A stretch of 64,000 nt of DNA from Aphanomyces cochlioides. Lineage: Eukaryota > Oomycota > Saprolegniomycetes > Saprolegniales > Verrucalvaceae. Below, piece after piece: positions 9,973 through 20,699 of this stretch. Both the position numbers and the translations under genes were made by a program. How positions within the stretch are numbered: the first letter of the stretch is position 1; each line of letters begins with the position of its first letter. The stretch lies in NCBI GenBank assembly GCA_019828595.1, contig JAHQRK010000012.1, positions 1,488,001-1,552,000 on the forward strand. The letters run 5' to 3'. The notes under the pieces were generated by a model. The model was not told the origin of the DNA. It did no database searches and was given only the letters and a program-made list of their open reading frames with translations.

Positions 9973-11142
9973 TCAAGAGATTCTCTTCAAATGCCTCGAT
10001 CCGGTGTCCAAATGCCTCCCAATCACGTCGCAATCGGTAGCAATCAGCCATGGAGCTTTAATGCAATCCAAGGCCATGTGGGAGGAACGAGTCAGCGTTG
10101 CATGTTGTTCTTCAAGACGACTATCCGAAGGACGCAGCAGATGAACAATGTAATTTGGCGGCGGTAGATTGATGGCATTCTCCCACTCGTGACGATTGGT
10201 GCTGCGCGTTACGTGAGTGGCCCACATTCGCCACACGACGGAATCTGTCGTAAACGTTGTTGACCATTGAGCTTGCAGTTGGATCACGACATCTCGCAGT
10301 GATTGCTCTGCGATGGCACCTGCTCGGTCAGTGTTTTGTTGGCGAATGCAGGCGGCCTTGAACTCTTCCAGCTGCTGCTGCGTGGAAATGGCAGATCCAT
10401 ACTCGAAAATGACGAGGATTATTGTGTTCCCTCGTGTCTTGACCAACCAATGGTTCATCGCTGTTTCCGACTTCATTGTGTCGACAATGTGTTTCTTTGC
10501 CTTTAGCTGCATGACCTTGGTCCAATCTGCAACGCATGGAGCCACCGAGATCCATTCGTCTTCACCTCGAACTGCTCTGGAGTTTACTCGTGATCCAAAG
10601 CGCTTCCACAAGTCCGTCACGATGTCCGCAAACGTCGATCCGTTTGCAACATAGTCCGCTAGCATCTTCCCGGACGAGTCGCGCTGTCCGACGGTTGTCT
10701 TCACAATTGGTCGAACGTGTAGTTGGAAACGGTGGGCGTTGGACGGTGTCACTTGATTTGGTGCGATGTCGCCTGTATCTTGTGGGGTGACCGCGTTGGA
10801 CGGTGTCACTTGATTTGGTGCGATGTCGCCTGTATCTTGTGGGGTGACCGCGTTGGTTCCGGGCGTCGATCTGAGCCTTACTGGTGTACGAATTCGTTCT
10901 GTGTACAGGGAATAGCGAATGTTTATGTTTGCATTTGGAGTTCGCTGCGGCGTAGTTGTCATGGAAGCGTCGATGCTGATTTCGCGCGTTCTCTTATTGT
11001 TTTGGATCTCGAATGATGTGTCTCTTACCTGCATAAATTCAAAATTATTCGTTTCTAGAGGTTTTGCTCGGTTGCCGAACCGCCCACGTGAGCGATCATA
11101 CAAACCGAGCATGGAAATTTTGACTAAAAACCCACAATACAT
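9973..11142 (-). CDS. Hypothetical protein with in-frame tandem repeat
   Basis: 389-codon uninterrupted frame from ATG at 11142 (a later start at the MQVRDTSF methionine is possible). I do not recognise the family. It contains a 19-residue tandem duplication (NAVTPQDTGDIAPNQVTPS), followed by a largely helical region with many Trp/Lys/Arg residues (LWKRFGS, WISVAPCVADW, WATHVTRSTNRHEWENAI). It lies between a broken transposase and a truncated PX gene, so it may be an element-encoded ORF. Intact frame over 1.1 kb supports recent function or recent insertion. Confidence 0.45.
   Translation of the reverse strand: MYCGFLVKISMLGLYDRSRGRFGNRAKPLETNNFEFMQVRDTSFEIQNNKRTREISIDASMTTTPQRTPNANINIRYSLYTERIRTPVRLRSTPGTNAVTPQDTGDIAPNQVTPSNAVTPQDTGDIAPNQVTPSNAHRFQLHVRPIVKTTVGQRDSSGKMLADYVANGSTFADIVTDLWKRFGSRVNSRAVRGEDEWISVAPCVADWTKVMQLKAKKHIVDTMKSETAMNHWLVKTRGNTIILVIFEYGSAISTQQQLEEFKAACIRQQNTDRAGAIAEQSLRDVVIQLQAQWSTTFTTDSVVWRMWATHVTRSTNRHEWENAINLPPPNYIVHLLRPSDSRLEEQHATLTRSSHMALDCIKAPWLIATDCDVIGRHLDTGSRHLKRIS
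10736..10849. repeat. 57-bp tandem duplication, in frame
   Basis: Two apparently identical 57-bp units (10736-10792 and 10793-10849) with a few further bases of a third. The length is exactly 19 codons, so the reading frame of the surrounding minus-strand ORF is kept. Confidence 0.9.
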
Positions 11143-11212
11143 TCCTCAAAACAATGAAACAGTTCCGATAATCGGCCATGATAATCTTATTTTCCTTTAT
11201 ACAAAAGAAAAC

Positions 11213-11832
11213 CTACCGTCTGACACATCCTTCGCAAGATAGTCTATCGGGATTGCCAGCAAAGGGAAGATCACAAAAGATTATATTGTTCCCAAGCCTG
11301 ACTTCGACTGCATGCTTGCGTCGCGTCGCGCTCAAGTCGCGTTGGATCGTGGCGGCAAGGACGACGAATTCGGAGTACCGTTTCTTCAACACGATGGTCT
11401 TGTCCACCCAGCGCAATTGAAGTGTGAACGAGGCGTACGTCGAGTCACGGCCGACATCAGCCATGATCGTCACGTCAGAGACCGCCACATGCACTAGTTT
11501 GTTGAGCGATCGAGGGCCTGTCGCTGACTTGGTCGGTGGTGTTGCCTGGTCGTGAATGGCTTTGGATGGAGTGTATCGTCGTGCTCGAAAAACGGACCAT
11601 GAGAAGAATGACAGGACAGTCAGCAACGATGCAAGCGCTGCCGTGCACAAAACGACATCGACGATAAAGAGTGTGGCGTTCTTCCCACTGGAGATATCCC
11701 AAGGCGGTACCAACCAGTAGTGCACCATACAATGAAAAATGACGCTCCGACTGATGTCACGCCAACGATCGAGTACGAATCAGCAAAGTTCACGCTCGCC
11801 AACACATCATGTGGATAAGATTTCGTTGGCAT
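11213..11832 (-). pseudogene. PX-domain membrane protein, apparently 3'-truncated
   Basis: Minus-strand gene probably starting at ATG 11832 (MPTKSYPHDVL). The upstream frame shows a hydrophobic segment, and after a likely short intron near 11700-11740 the frame continues with a membrane helix (VDVVLCTAALASLLTVLSFF) and then the first half of a phox-homology domain: FTLQLRW...TIVLKKRYSEFVVLAATI, the strand-plus-RYSEF signature that contacts phosphoinositides. After that the domain's second half (PPxxP loop and C-terminal helices) is not recognisable: the frame ends at 11213 next to the hypothetical ORF at 9973-11142. Either the gene is truncated by an insertion or remaining exons are diverged. 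Exon boundaries uncertain. Confidence 0.5.
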
Positions 11833-12074
11833 GAGACTAGATTCGTGGAGTCAACGACGTCCGTTGGACTGTGGAAGGATATGGTAAATGGAATTTTGTA
11901 TCACGCGTCGTACTGTGTCGTCCAACCGTGCCTCAAGAAGCGCAGGGACAAGGCACCGCTCTTTCTTTGATAGCCACACGGCTATCCATGCAGATTGAGG
12001 ACATTCCGAGCTCGCCTTTCAATGAAGCACTCCAAGTTAGCCGTTGACTAGAGAACCTTTCACTGGATTGACAG

Positions 12075-13525
12075 TTAATTGGACGCCGTGCGATCCATAA
12101 AGCTCCGCAAGACAAGTTTCTCGCCAAGTCGAATGTTGACACATGATGCCAGCCACGGCTCTAGAGTGTTTCCTTGGCTTTGCAAGAGTGCTAAGTCGTC
12201 CTGGAATCAAGAAATGAAGAACGATTGTGCTGACGAGGTACCGACCTCGGCTGTCGTTGAGTACTTCGACAGACGATTGCTGCAGAGCGTTCGAAGCAAA
12301 TACCAAACGCGTTTTGAGTTGGTGTCGAGCCACTGCTGGCCGTTGTTTGAATAGTGGTTGAGCTCTTCCTTGGACGCCACTAGAAGACGAAGCCATTCAA
12401 ACTCCACTGAGTTGCTCGAGTCGTTCATGTGGATTGTGTACGGCTACAAACAGAGCAAGAGTCGTCATTGACCTCAAGCCTTGTCAACTATACCTCGGGT
12501 TTCTTGTCAGGCCAACGCAGAGATCGAAGCAAGTCGAGCTTGGCCCGCTTTGTTGGATCACTGTCTATTGATACGAAGCTTCCATGAGCGACAGAAGAAC
12601 ATATTCGACGTCATTACCTGGAATATCCAAAAAGGAGAGCGGCTCCTTGATCTTGACGGGATCCAACATCCGTGTCTGTTCGATGGATGCAAAGCCTGCC
12701 ATGTCCTTGAGTATCCTTGCAGCAAAATGTTACGAAATTTGTACCGTAATGCCGCAGGAAAGTCGAGGGTGAGTGGTCTCCGTAGTTGATAAACAACTGC
12801 TCATGCGGCTGATGTGCTTGCGTCGTCCGCACTACAAATGATTCGTCCTCCTCAACAAATTCATGGGCGCACGCAGAGGGGCTGGCTGTGTGGTTGAACC
12901 ATTCGAAGAATGGAATCAACGTGAACGGCTGATCTTTTCCAGACGTCGCGCGAGACATGAGCACTGACAAAGCCCACTGAAATGCCACGCCACTCACCAT
13001 CGGTGCGGTGCCGAACAGATCCACATGCATCTTCCGATAGAAGTGGCGTCTATCATACATGAGAATGCAACCAGAGCCGTCTTTGTCAGCTTACGCTTGA
13101 GCGATCGTGTCTAGCACATCGCAATTACGCAGTTCATCCAGCCTTCGTTCGGACCAGTACATTGGGACGTCCACAACTTGCGGCAGTGATTGGAGGTACA
13201 CGTCCGACGGATCTGCTAGGACAATATGTGTTGCAAGCAAGGCAGCTTCAGCCATGCGGCGGTTCGGACCACAGTAAGCATCTACTCGCTCAACAAATGC
13301 TGGCGCTTGGATCAGTGCTTCTTGCCGAGCAACTGATGCCGAGTACTCTTGCCAAACTTCCCGCGACGCGACAAAGACGACTTCACCAGGATTCAAGCGC
13401 TCCGTGGCCTCTACACCCAAACCCATAAATGGAAAACGACGAACTTGGATCTTTGGAGAGATGAAGCTGCCTTTTGCACCTTGAATGATGCGCACGAGCG
13501 ACTGCTCCAACAGACCGAGTGCCAT
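12075..13525 (-). CDS. SETD3/Rubisco-LSMT-type protein methyltransferase
   Basis: Six exons, complement(join(12075..12200, 12246..12443, 12494..12564, 12618..12695, 12745..13049, 13095..13525)), 402 aa; all five introns are 45-53 nt GT-AG and phases add up. The family uses S-adenosylmethionine to methylate lysine or, in animal SETD3, actin histidine. Motifs: the first SET part GLGVEATERLNPGEVVF; the long iSET insert with MAEAALLATHIV; WALSVLMSRA; the FEWFNHTASPSA box equivalent to (D/E)xxNH; EQLFINYGDHSPSTFLRHYGF, the catalytic-tyrosine region completed only after splicing. The C-terminal LSMT substrate-binding helices follow (EEFEWLRLLV-like segment; EELNHYSNNGQQWLD) ending in LALLQ...NIRLGEKLVLRSF. 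Likely cytosolic or nuclear. Substrate cannot be deduced. Confidence 0.88.
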
Positions 13526-13645
13526 GTCCTCAGCGCCGAATTGCGTTTTGCTCCAGCTGATTGGGGGTTAAGGGGTTAGAGGGGTTCAGGGGTTATAGAC
13601 TGAAAGGAAAGATGGGAACAAGAGGGGCAATGATGAAGTAATTAA

Positions 13646-14940
13646 TCATGCTTTGCTGTTAGACTGAACAGGAAGCGCGACGTTCGCAGTGTCTTTGTCG
13701 AGGAGGAAGAGCGATTTGACCATTTCGTACGTGGCAAAGCCAGCAGCATTCGATGGAAATGCACGGAGAATGCAAGGGGTGTATCCCCGCCAGAGCCCCC
13801 GCCAGCCTTGTTCACGGACAATCATACGTGCGCATGCGGTAAATCCTCCATCTGGAATGAACTTTGAAGGGGGAAAGATGGAAGGCTGGCCCAGTGGTTG
13901 GAGTTGAAGCCGTGATTTGATCACATCCTGTGGGTAACTAACGGTCCAGCAGACACAACCAGCAAATCCACCAGCCAAGAGCGTTGTCGTTGTCGAAACA
14001 GTGCCATCTTCACCTTCGTCAAAGTGTGCAGAGAAGACGCGCTGAAGGATTTCATCTAGAATAATATTGAGATAGAATTGGAGCAAGCAACATACAGGTG
14101 CCGAATTGACCAACGTAGCTTGGAACTTCGCGAACCATTGTGGCCGCGTGACCACGCCACAAACCGCGAACACCTACAGAAGGGTTGAGAAAGACAGAAA
14201 GCGCTGGAGACGACCGTCAATTTGAATAATTTTCCGGACGCAATCCAATGTTCCATTGAACTTGATCTCGTTCTTGGCGGAGTGGATGGCCTCGCCTTGG
14301 GCTTGCAGATGACACTTGACGAGCTCGACTGGCGTTACAACAAACGAATTGATGAAGCCTGCCCAAGCGCCAGCGATCATAGCTTCGTTGTTTGTGAGCA
14401 CACCGGAAGCGTCATTGAGTCTTCTGAGGAGCAAAAACGTCTTTGCGTGTTCGTACGCGCTAAAGACAATAGCGTTGACCAAGGGTACAGTCGTCATAGG
14501 CGACATCATCCCTTTATACAGACCCAAGAAACCTTCTTTTCGCACTGTTTGCATGACACAATCAAGAGGACCTTTGAATGCTGCCGCTGTGCTATTCATC
14601 TGCAAGCGGACTTTGACGGTGTCAAACTACAACATCGAGTCATAAAAGAGGAGACAGCAGCGTCAAACATACTGGATGACCGACAACTACAACACTCAGT
14701 GAGATAAATAGAGCCCACGGATGGATGACCTGTGGAGGAGACACCAGCGCATGATCCTGCAATGAAATCGCGTACGGGAGACAGCTCAGCGGGATAAGGC
14801 TCTTGAAAAGCTTCGACGACTTTATCATCGTAGTAATGATTGTGGCGGGGACACCACACATGATGGTGGTCTCCATGTTCATGATGGTGATGTTCGTGGC
14901 CAGCGCTCGGATGTTCCTTGGAGCTTGATGGGCTCGACAT
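13646..14940 (-). CDS. Mitochondrial carrier family (SLC25) protein
   Basis: Five exons, complement(join(13646..14055, 14096..14173, 14215..14626, 14673..14686, 14745..14940)), 369 aa. The three repeats each show the carrier signature: HPFDTVKVRLQ (formed across a 14-nt microexon), TPVELVKCHLQAQ and YPQDVIKSRLQ, with matching GLYKGM, GLWRGH and GLWRGY motifs on the matrix side. This predicts a six-helix inner-membrane exchanger. The overall pattern (HPFDTVKVRLQ, MREVPS) is closest to the ornithine/acylcarnitine group, but the substrate is inferred only. Odd: a histidine-rich N-terminus (HEHHHHEHGDHHH) before helix 1, absent from typical members and possibly metal-binding. Introns are 40-58 nt. 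Confidence 0.87.
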
Positions 14941-15000
14941 CCTCTTTGTGTGTGTGGGCGCCCGCCTTCTTCGACTAAAATTACCACGGGTCAAAATTGG

Positions 15001-15051
15001 TTCTTTAGGGTAGTTTGGTCCATAAGTCCCTAAAGAATAGCTTCTTTAGGG
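15001..15051. repeat. Small hairpin with third copy of arm
   Basis: TTCTTTAGGG at 15001-15010 pairs with CCCTAAAGAA at 15028-15037 and recurs directly at 15042-15051. It looks like a mini inverted-repeat remnant just upstream of the carrier gene. Confidence 0.6.
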
Positions 15052-16507
15052 TATTTCACGCAATGAAATGTTGGATGTCAGTTGAAGTTGCGCAATTGAA
15101 TAGAAAGACTAGATTGGTTTCAGATTCGTCAATGTAATGCTGTTACCAAGAAAAATATAATTTGTTAGGGGCAGATTGAAGTAAAAATTTAAGGACTCTT
15201 AGACGGAAATTGTGGGACATTCGTGGGAACAATAAAACGCATGTATTGAAGGCATAAAACTGCTAAGTAAAACACTTAAGTTGCTTTGACTCTCGAGTGA
15301 TGATGTACAAACCCTCTTCAAAGTGCCTCACTTCGAGGCGACCTACGAACTACACTGCCATAGATAGTAAAATGAGATCAAAGAACTTTTAGCAACTTTA
15401 TAACAGCGTTATCATTAAGGAAGGATAGGCTGTGCTTTCATATTCTACTTGCCTAGTAAAGACGTCTGAACGCCTTAGCGAGCTGTTTGAGCTGCAAATT
15501 ATCGTAACTTGCACTAAATGGTTCATGGACCCTGAGTGAACAGAGAATTTCTGTATTTTTGCAAAGCGTGTTAGCAGCAGACACAGAAACTGTCGAGACA
15601 ATCGCACAGACAGATGATGCCATTTCTACTTGGCGACTCCTGTTCAATTGATCTTTCAGAGAAGAGTCAATATTTAGATGTAGCACACGCCCCTAAGATG
15701 AGCTTACTATGTTAAATAGACTCTTACTGTAACATAATAAACAATGATGAAACACCAGTGTCTCTGCGGTGGTTCATTCATGAATGGTGTTGCCCAGATC
15801 AAATCTGGGCTATCTTAAATTATGGACTTAAAGCTTACTCAAACTGTATAAGCATTAGTCTTAGCTCCTAGATCTGGAAGTTTGCTTTACAAGAACAGTG
15901 TTCCTCTAGTTCGGGGCTGTCATTTTGGCACTTTCACAATAGAAAAGACGTCGATCGTCAAAACCCTATAAATTTACACTGTCCCACAAAATCCGTAAAA
16001 ATTATATATGGTCATGAAAATGTATGAAAACAACTGACAAGAAAATTTTGATTTTCTTGAAAATTTGGGACAATTTGTCCCACAAATGCTCTAAAACTTG
16101 ATAAAATTGCCCACAAATTCCGGAGAATGAGCTCTTGCCAATCATATTGCTCCCCACCTCATTAAATTTTCGTTTTTGGATAATGACCTCTTGGTGGTTC
16201 ATTGTGTGGAATACCGGATAATACCGAATGAAGGAGTCGTGTGTGTTCTTGCGGCGGCTGCAGCCGCAGCAGCAGCTGCATTGGTTCTAGATGGAAGAAG
16301 CTGGAAACAAGCTCCAGCACAAGTGATTACTGTGAACGAGACAGCTTGGTGGTCGATCAAAGACGACACATTAATAGGGAGATGTTGCAAGTGTTGTTCT
16401 GTATCTGTGTCTGTGAAATAGTTACAGATGCAGACACTTACGTGGACTCTTCCAAGCTGTTGTTGCACAGTCTGTGTCTGTATTATCTGGCTAAATTTAG
16501 AGTAAAA
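15052..16507. other. AT-rich noncoding stretch
   Basis: No supported gene across 1.45 kb. A small hairpin (GCCCAGAT/ATCTGGGC) lies at about 15792-15811. A run of GCAGC-like triplets near 16250-16280 (encoding Ala in one frame) precedes the Harbinger fragment. Confidence 0.5.
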
Positions 16508-17026
16508 ATGCTATCCATCCTAGACATCACCGTCCTCCTTCGTCGCGCTCGTTCCATGCCTCCACGCCGTCGTAAACTGCTGCTTGAATTCATCCACATC
16601 AACATTGAACACCCTCTCGTTCCTGACGTGAGGTTTGATCCCACAAAAATGAATGACAAGGACGCTGAACTAAATTTCCGCTTTAACTTGGCTGGATTAC
16701 ACTCTCTCGTTGTGCTACTTGGGCTTCCCGATGTCTTTGTCACCAGTGCAGGTGACCGTTGTTGTAGTTTGGAAGCTCTGTGCATTTTACTCAACCGAAT
16801 GTCCTATCCTCGGCGATACGTGGACATGATGCCAATGTTTGGTAGGTCTCGTGAGTCCATCTGCCATATATTTAACGACATGGTTGATATTCTATTCGAC
16901 AAATGGGAGCATGTGATCTACTTTTGCAAGCAACTCGCTGTCAGTCGACTAGACATGTATGCTGCTGCCATTGAGGCCAAAGGGGCACCACTATCTTGCG
17001 TGTTCGGCTTTATAGATGGAGGTTAA
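16508..17026 (+). pseudogene. PIF/Harbinger transposase, N-terminal half only
   Basis: The frame encodes the N-terminal half of a DDE_Tnp_4 transposase: NFRFNLAGLHSLVVLLGLPD, LEALCILLNRMSYPRRYVDM, FGRSRESICHIFNDM (helix-turn-helix-like), ending in the first catalytic region VFGFIDGG at a TAA. The expected continuation, with the remaining DDE residues, is absent from the 300 bases downstream. A 3'-truncated relic. Confidence 0.7.
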
Positions 17027-17356
17027 TACGCACGGCAGGAATCAAAGGATGCTCCACAAAGGAAATAACACACAGGTCAAGGAGGAGTCTTCGTCGCGAC
17101 GGAATCTTCGCATGTGGCACGAGGAGTGCAAGGTCTTGGAGGGGAGGACCATGTTGTCAAGTGTCAAAATTGGAAATAAACTGTCAAGAAATTCATTATC
17201 CGCCCAATTATACAAATGAGATGAGCTGGAGCTGGGTGGACGGCATGCAGAACTTGTTTGCCACCAGTCCGTTCCCCAGCCGTTCCAGCCATTTGTGGCA
17301 GATGAAATGTAAAGTACTGGCTGGGAGCTGGGCGGACAGTTTGCAGAACCTCTCTA

Positions 17357-18160
17357 TTATCCAAGTCTTGAGGTGAGCAATTCAATTTCGATTGGATTCA
17401 GATGTGGACATTGAGGTAGAAAAAAGAGTAGTGCTCCACGAGAATGAATGGTATTTTCGAGCTCCTTGTACATATTTATCTTTGCATTGTCAAGGATCAA
17501 TATTGATCGTGCCAATGACCAGGGGTTCAAGTATGGTATGATTTCTCGCACAATTCATTGTAACACCTATCGTGATCAAATATTTCTTCAGTGTAGTCCC
17601 ATCCAATAAATCCAGTGGAGTCAAAGCCTGCAAGCAAGGACACACGATTTCCTCGACCAAATGGTAAGTGAACAAGTTCCTTCGTGACCAGACATACTTG
17701 CGAAAAGCATCCCGACCGTCTTTCGACGTCTCACTTCAAACGAAATTTGCGAAGAGTGGCTGATGAACGGTTGTAATCGCCGATAATGCATTTGCACCTC
17801 GTATTGTGAGCTTTCTTTTGCACGTTTTTCCAACACTTTTCGAGTCAAATTCAGATCAAACCTTAAGGCTCGACAAATAGTTAATGCACTCACATTTTGC
17901 AATTTCGGGAAGCAAGACTGGAGTTCTGCTTGTATTTCCTCTATATAGAATCAGGGATGCTCAGCAACATACTTATTTACAAAGGCGACCACTTCCTGTG
18001 GCCAACGGGAGGCACGCTTCATGGTTGTCTTGGTTCCAACGTGACCAACTTGCATAAACTGTTGATTCAATCGTGTAATTGATCGAGTTGGCATTCTGAG
18101 TACTGTGCTGATGTCGCTTACATCCAATGCATACAGTTATCGTAGAACGATACACCGCCA
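17357..18160 (-). pseudogene. IS630/Tc1-superfamily transposase relic
   Basis: Three overlapping minus frames each carry pieces of one transposase: an N-terminal piece (TICRALRFDLNLTRKVLEKRA, 17621-17902), a middle piece (PLDLLDGTTLKKY, 17490-17675) and the catalytic C-terminus (SILILDNAKIN with the second Asp; FLPQCPHLNPIEI with the third acidic residue, 17357-17551). Several frameshifts and stops make this an old inactive copy. The HTH region further upstream (to about 18160) is badly decayed. Confidence 0.65.
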
Positions 18161-18560
18161 TCTCATGTCCTTGCTGTGCGTCATTATGTAGATTAACAGT
18201 TCACGTATGAGCTAAGAATAGAGAAGAAACCGATGTATTTGCACAATTAAATCTGCAAATCTACTCCAAGCCCACTAACTAACTCGGTGGATTGCCTTCA
18301 AGTTTGTGAATAAACCCATGATGATCGAATAAATCGTGGCCTCAATTCGTTCTCGCGACAGCAACAAATCAATCGTGACACTCAATTAAACCAATAGGGG
18401 GAATCAAAGTTCAATGCTTTATGACTTTCAAGCTGATTTAAAGCAAAAATAATTTTGCTTTAAAATCTCATAATAGTCGACGAACGTTCATGTCCATGTC
18501 CATGTCCTGTGAATGCTTTATGATTCGCCGAAATTATCCGAAATCCGCATAAAGTAAGAC

Positions 18561-19475
18561 ATGGACACCACGTTCAAAGCATGGATTCTCCATCTCTGTC
18601 CAGAAGACCCGTCCATACCTTTGCTTGTGATTGGTTGTGGCTCAAGTCAGCCAAGGAATCTCAAGTTGCGATGGCGGAGAATGGACTTGGCGACCTTGGA
18701 ACAACAGAGATCACTCCGATGGCTCTTCGTGGCATGGAAATGGCATTCACGTTGGGTAATACTTCAACCTTTGCCGTAACTAAGCTGTTCATAGAGGAAA
18801 TTCGTCATGAATCAAGCAAGTTGGGAGGGGACCCGCAGGTGAAGCCTGCAGGCAAGAAGCGCATCAGCCATAGGCCATCCCTTTGGTGTGATGAGAGTGT
18901 TTCACGACTCTTTTCCCTCCGATACTCGGAGACGTTTGCAGCACGCTTCAATACAAAGAACAATTGCGACAAAAGGGCGGCGACAATTCGTCCCAAACCT
19001 GCGCATTATGATATGATGATGGAGTATTGGGGAGAAAAATTGGGCTATCAAAGAAAATCATTAATGGCGACAGACGATATGAATGAGCGTCAGCTGATGG
19101 ACAAATAGATGGTATTCAGCCTGATGAATGTGTGGTACACTAACTATGGTCAAATCTTTTCTAGACACGCATGATGAGTACTCGGAGACGACAGAGTTCG
19201 ACGAGAGCAAGAGTAATGACAAGAAAAAGCCTGCTAAAAAGGCTAAGCGTGAGAATAGTCAGTCGAATGCCTTGGAGTCAGGCTTCAATGCTGTCAAAGA
19301 GGGTTTGATGTATTTGGGAAATGCCATGTCAGCTCAAACCACACATTTGGGTCGTCAGGAATCCAATCAAGGCGCCACTCTGGACGATGTATTGGGCGCT
19401 ATACGTGAACAGTCAAACACACTCAATCAACTCGTTGCCCACTTGATTCAACAACATAAATCAACGAACGAGTAG
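18561..19475 (+). pseudogene. SANT/Myb-like accessory ORF of a Harbinger element
   Basis: Two frames: 18581-19108 (charged protein with RPSLWCDESVSRLFSLRY and YDMMMEYWGEKLGYQ, a trihelix/Myb-like pattern) and 19128-19475 (lysine-rich then helical C-terminus, LDDVLGAIREQSNTLNQLV). They may be joined by an intron ending TTTTCTAG at about 19166, but a TAG at 19106-19108 precedes any usable donor, so the gene is probably broken. It converges tail-to-tail with the Harbinger transposase at 19489-20641, the usual two-gene layout of PIF/Harbinger elements, where the Myb-like protein helps transposase bind and enter the nucleus. Confidence 0.55.
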
Positions 19476-19488
19476 AATCTTGTTAGAC

Positions 19489-20641
19489 TTATTCGATAAA
19501 TCTAGCTAACGCATCGCGCTTTCCTTTTGCAATCTGCCGGAATAATGAATTCGTCTCAGTCGCATCATCGTCAAGTGGCTGGAAATACGTGTTGCGATCG
19601 CGGCAACTACACGGTGTAGAAAATATATTGTCCTTGAATTTCAATAGCATATTGTGAAGGACGAAGCAAGCCATGACAAGTTGGGTAGTCTGGTGTAGTG
19701 ATTTTTCATTCATTACAGACTTGAGCATTCTGAAGCGCGCTTTCAAGCGACCGAACGCGCATTCCACAGGCATGCGAGTGCTGGATAACCTGTAATTAAA
19801 GCGTTTTTGTAATTTCGACAAACGGCCACCTTCTTCACGTGGAGTATAGGGAACAATCAGCCAAGGAAATAGGGTGTATCCAGCATCACCAATAATGAAA
19901 CAACCCGGTGGAATAACACGACGTATTTTCTGACCAAACGTCGACATCTTCCAAAATTTTTTGTCAGAATATGAACCTGGTCGTATGTCCACCGACAAGA
20001 AGACAAGTTCAGAGTCTACGACAGCTTGCACATTCAGAGAGGGGTCTCCATTTCTATTATAGAATCCATCATAGTCACTCGGCCGCTGAATGTCAATTAA
20101 TGTGCCGTCCACTGCTCCGACCACACCAGGTATTTTCTGCTTCGAGTTGAAACCGCGTTCAACCACATGCCAGTCGTTCAGTGTGCGGGGGAGATGAATC
20201 CATTCGCTTGCATGGAGAGCGAGTTTTTTTGTAAATCGTTTCACGACTCCAATGACCACAGATTTAGACATACCAAAGACAGCAGCGGTCTCACGGTAGC
20301 CTCCCTCGGAACCGAGGAAGAAGTGGAGGACAGCGACTTTTCTTTTTGAATGAATGATTTGATTTTCTTTGGCAGTCCTCAGGCGACTTGTCCCGCAACC
20401 AAACCACCAACTTCTCGAAACTCGTTTGACCGCACCTCAATTTTTTTTGAAACCATCGTTCGTACTTGGGATTGCCCAGCATTCCGTCGAAATCAATGAC
20501 TGTAATTGTTAAGATGTTGAATTTTTCTGAGGGTGAGCTGATGATGAGAGATGCAACGCGAACACAGATGGTAGCAATCGCAGTGACGGCAGCACAGAGG
20601 ACAACGTTGCTCGACTCAACCATTTGAGGCACACAATGCAA
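19489..20641 (-). pseudogene. PIF/Harbinger (HARBI1-like) transposase, one frameshift
   Basis: The 3' part (19489-20271, continuing open upstream to about 20345) encodes a full DDE_Tnp_4 catalytic domain: GAVDGTLIDIQRP with the first Asp, CFIIGDAGYTLFPWL with the second Asp, and PVECAFGRLKARFRML with the catalytic Glu, then the VLHNML tail motif. The N-terminal part (20291-20641: LGNPKYERWFQKKLRCG, FEKLVVWLRD) is one frame away; homology switches frame near 20370-20400 with no convincing intron. I therefore call a single frameshift in an otherwise well-preserved copy. Partner ORF is the convergent SANT/Myb-like one upstream. Confidence 0.75.
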
Positions 20642-20699
20642 AAGTGGGAAACATGGACAGGCGCTCCCAGACCAGAGTTTTGAAGAATCCGAATAAATA

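Noticed and set aside
13561..13600. Telomere-like GGGGTTA-type units
   Set aside because: Only four degenerate units next to a normal gene start; the pattern differs from TTTAGGG and shows no terminal context.
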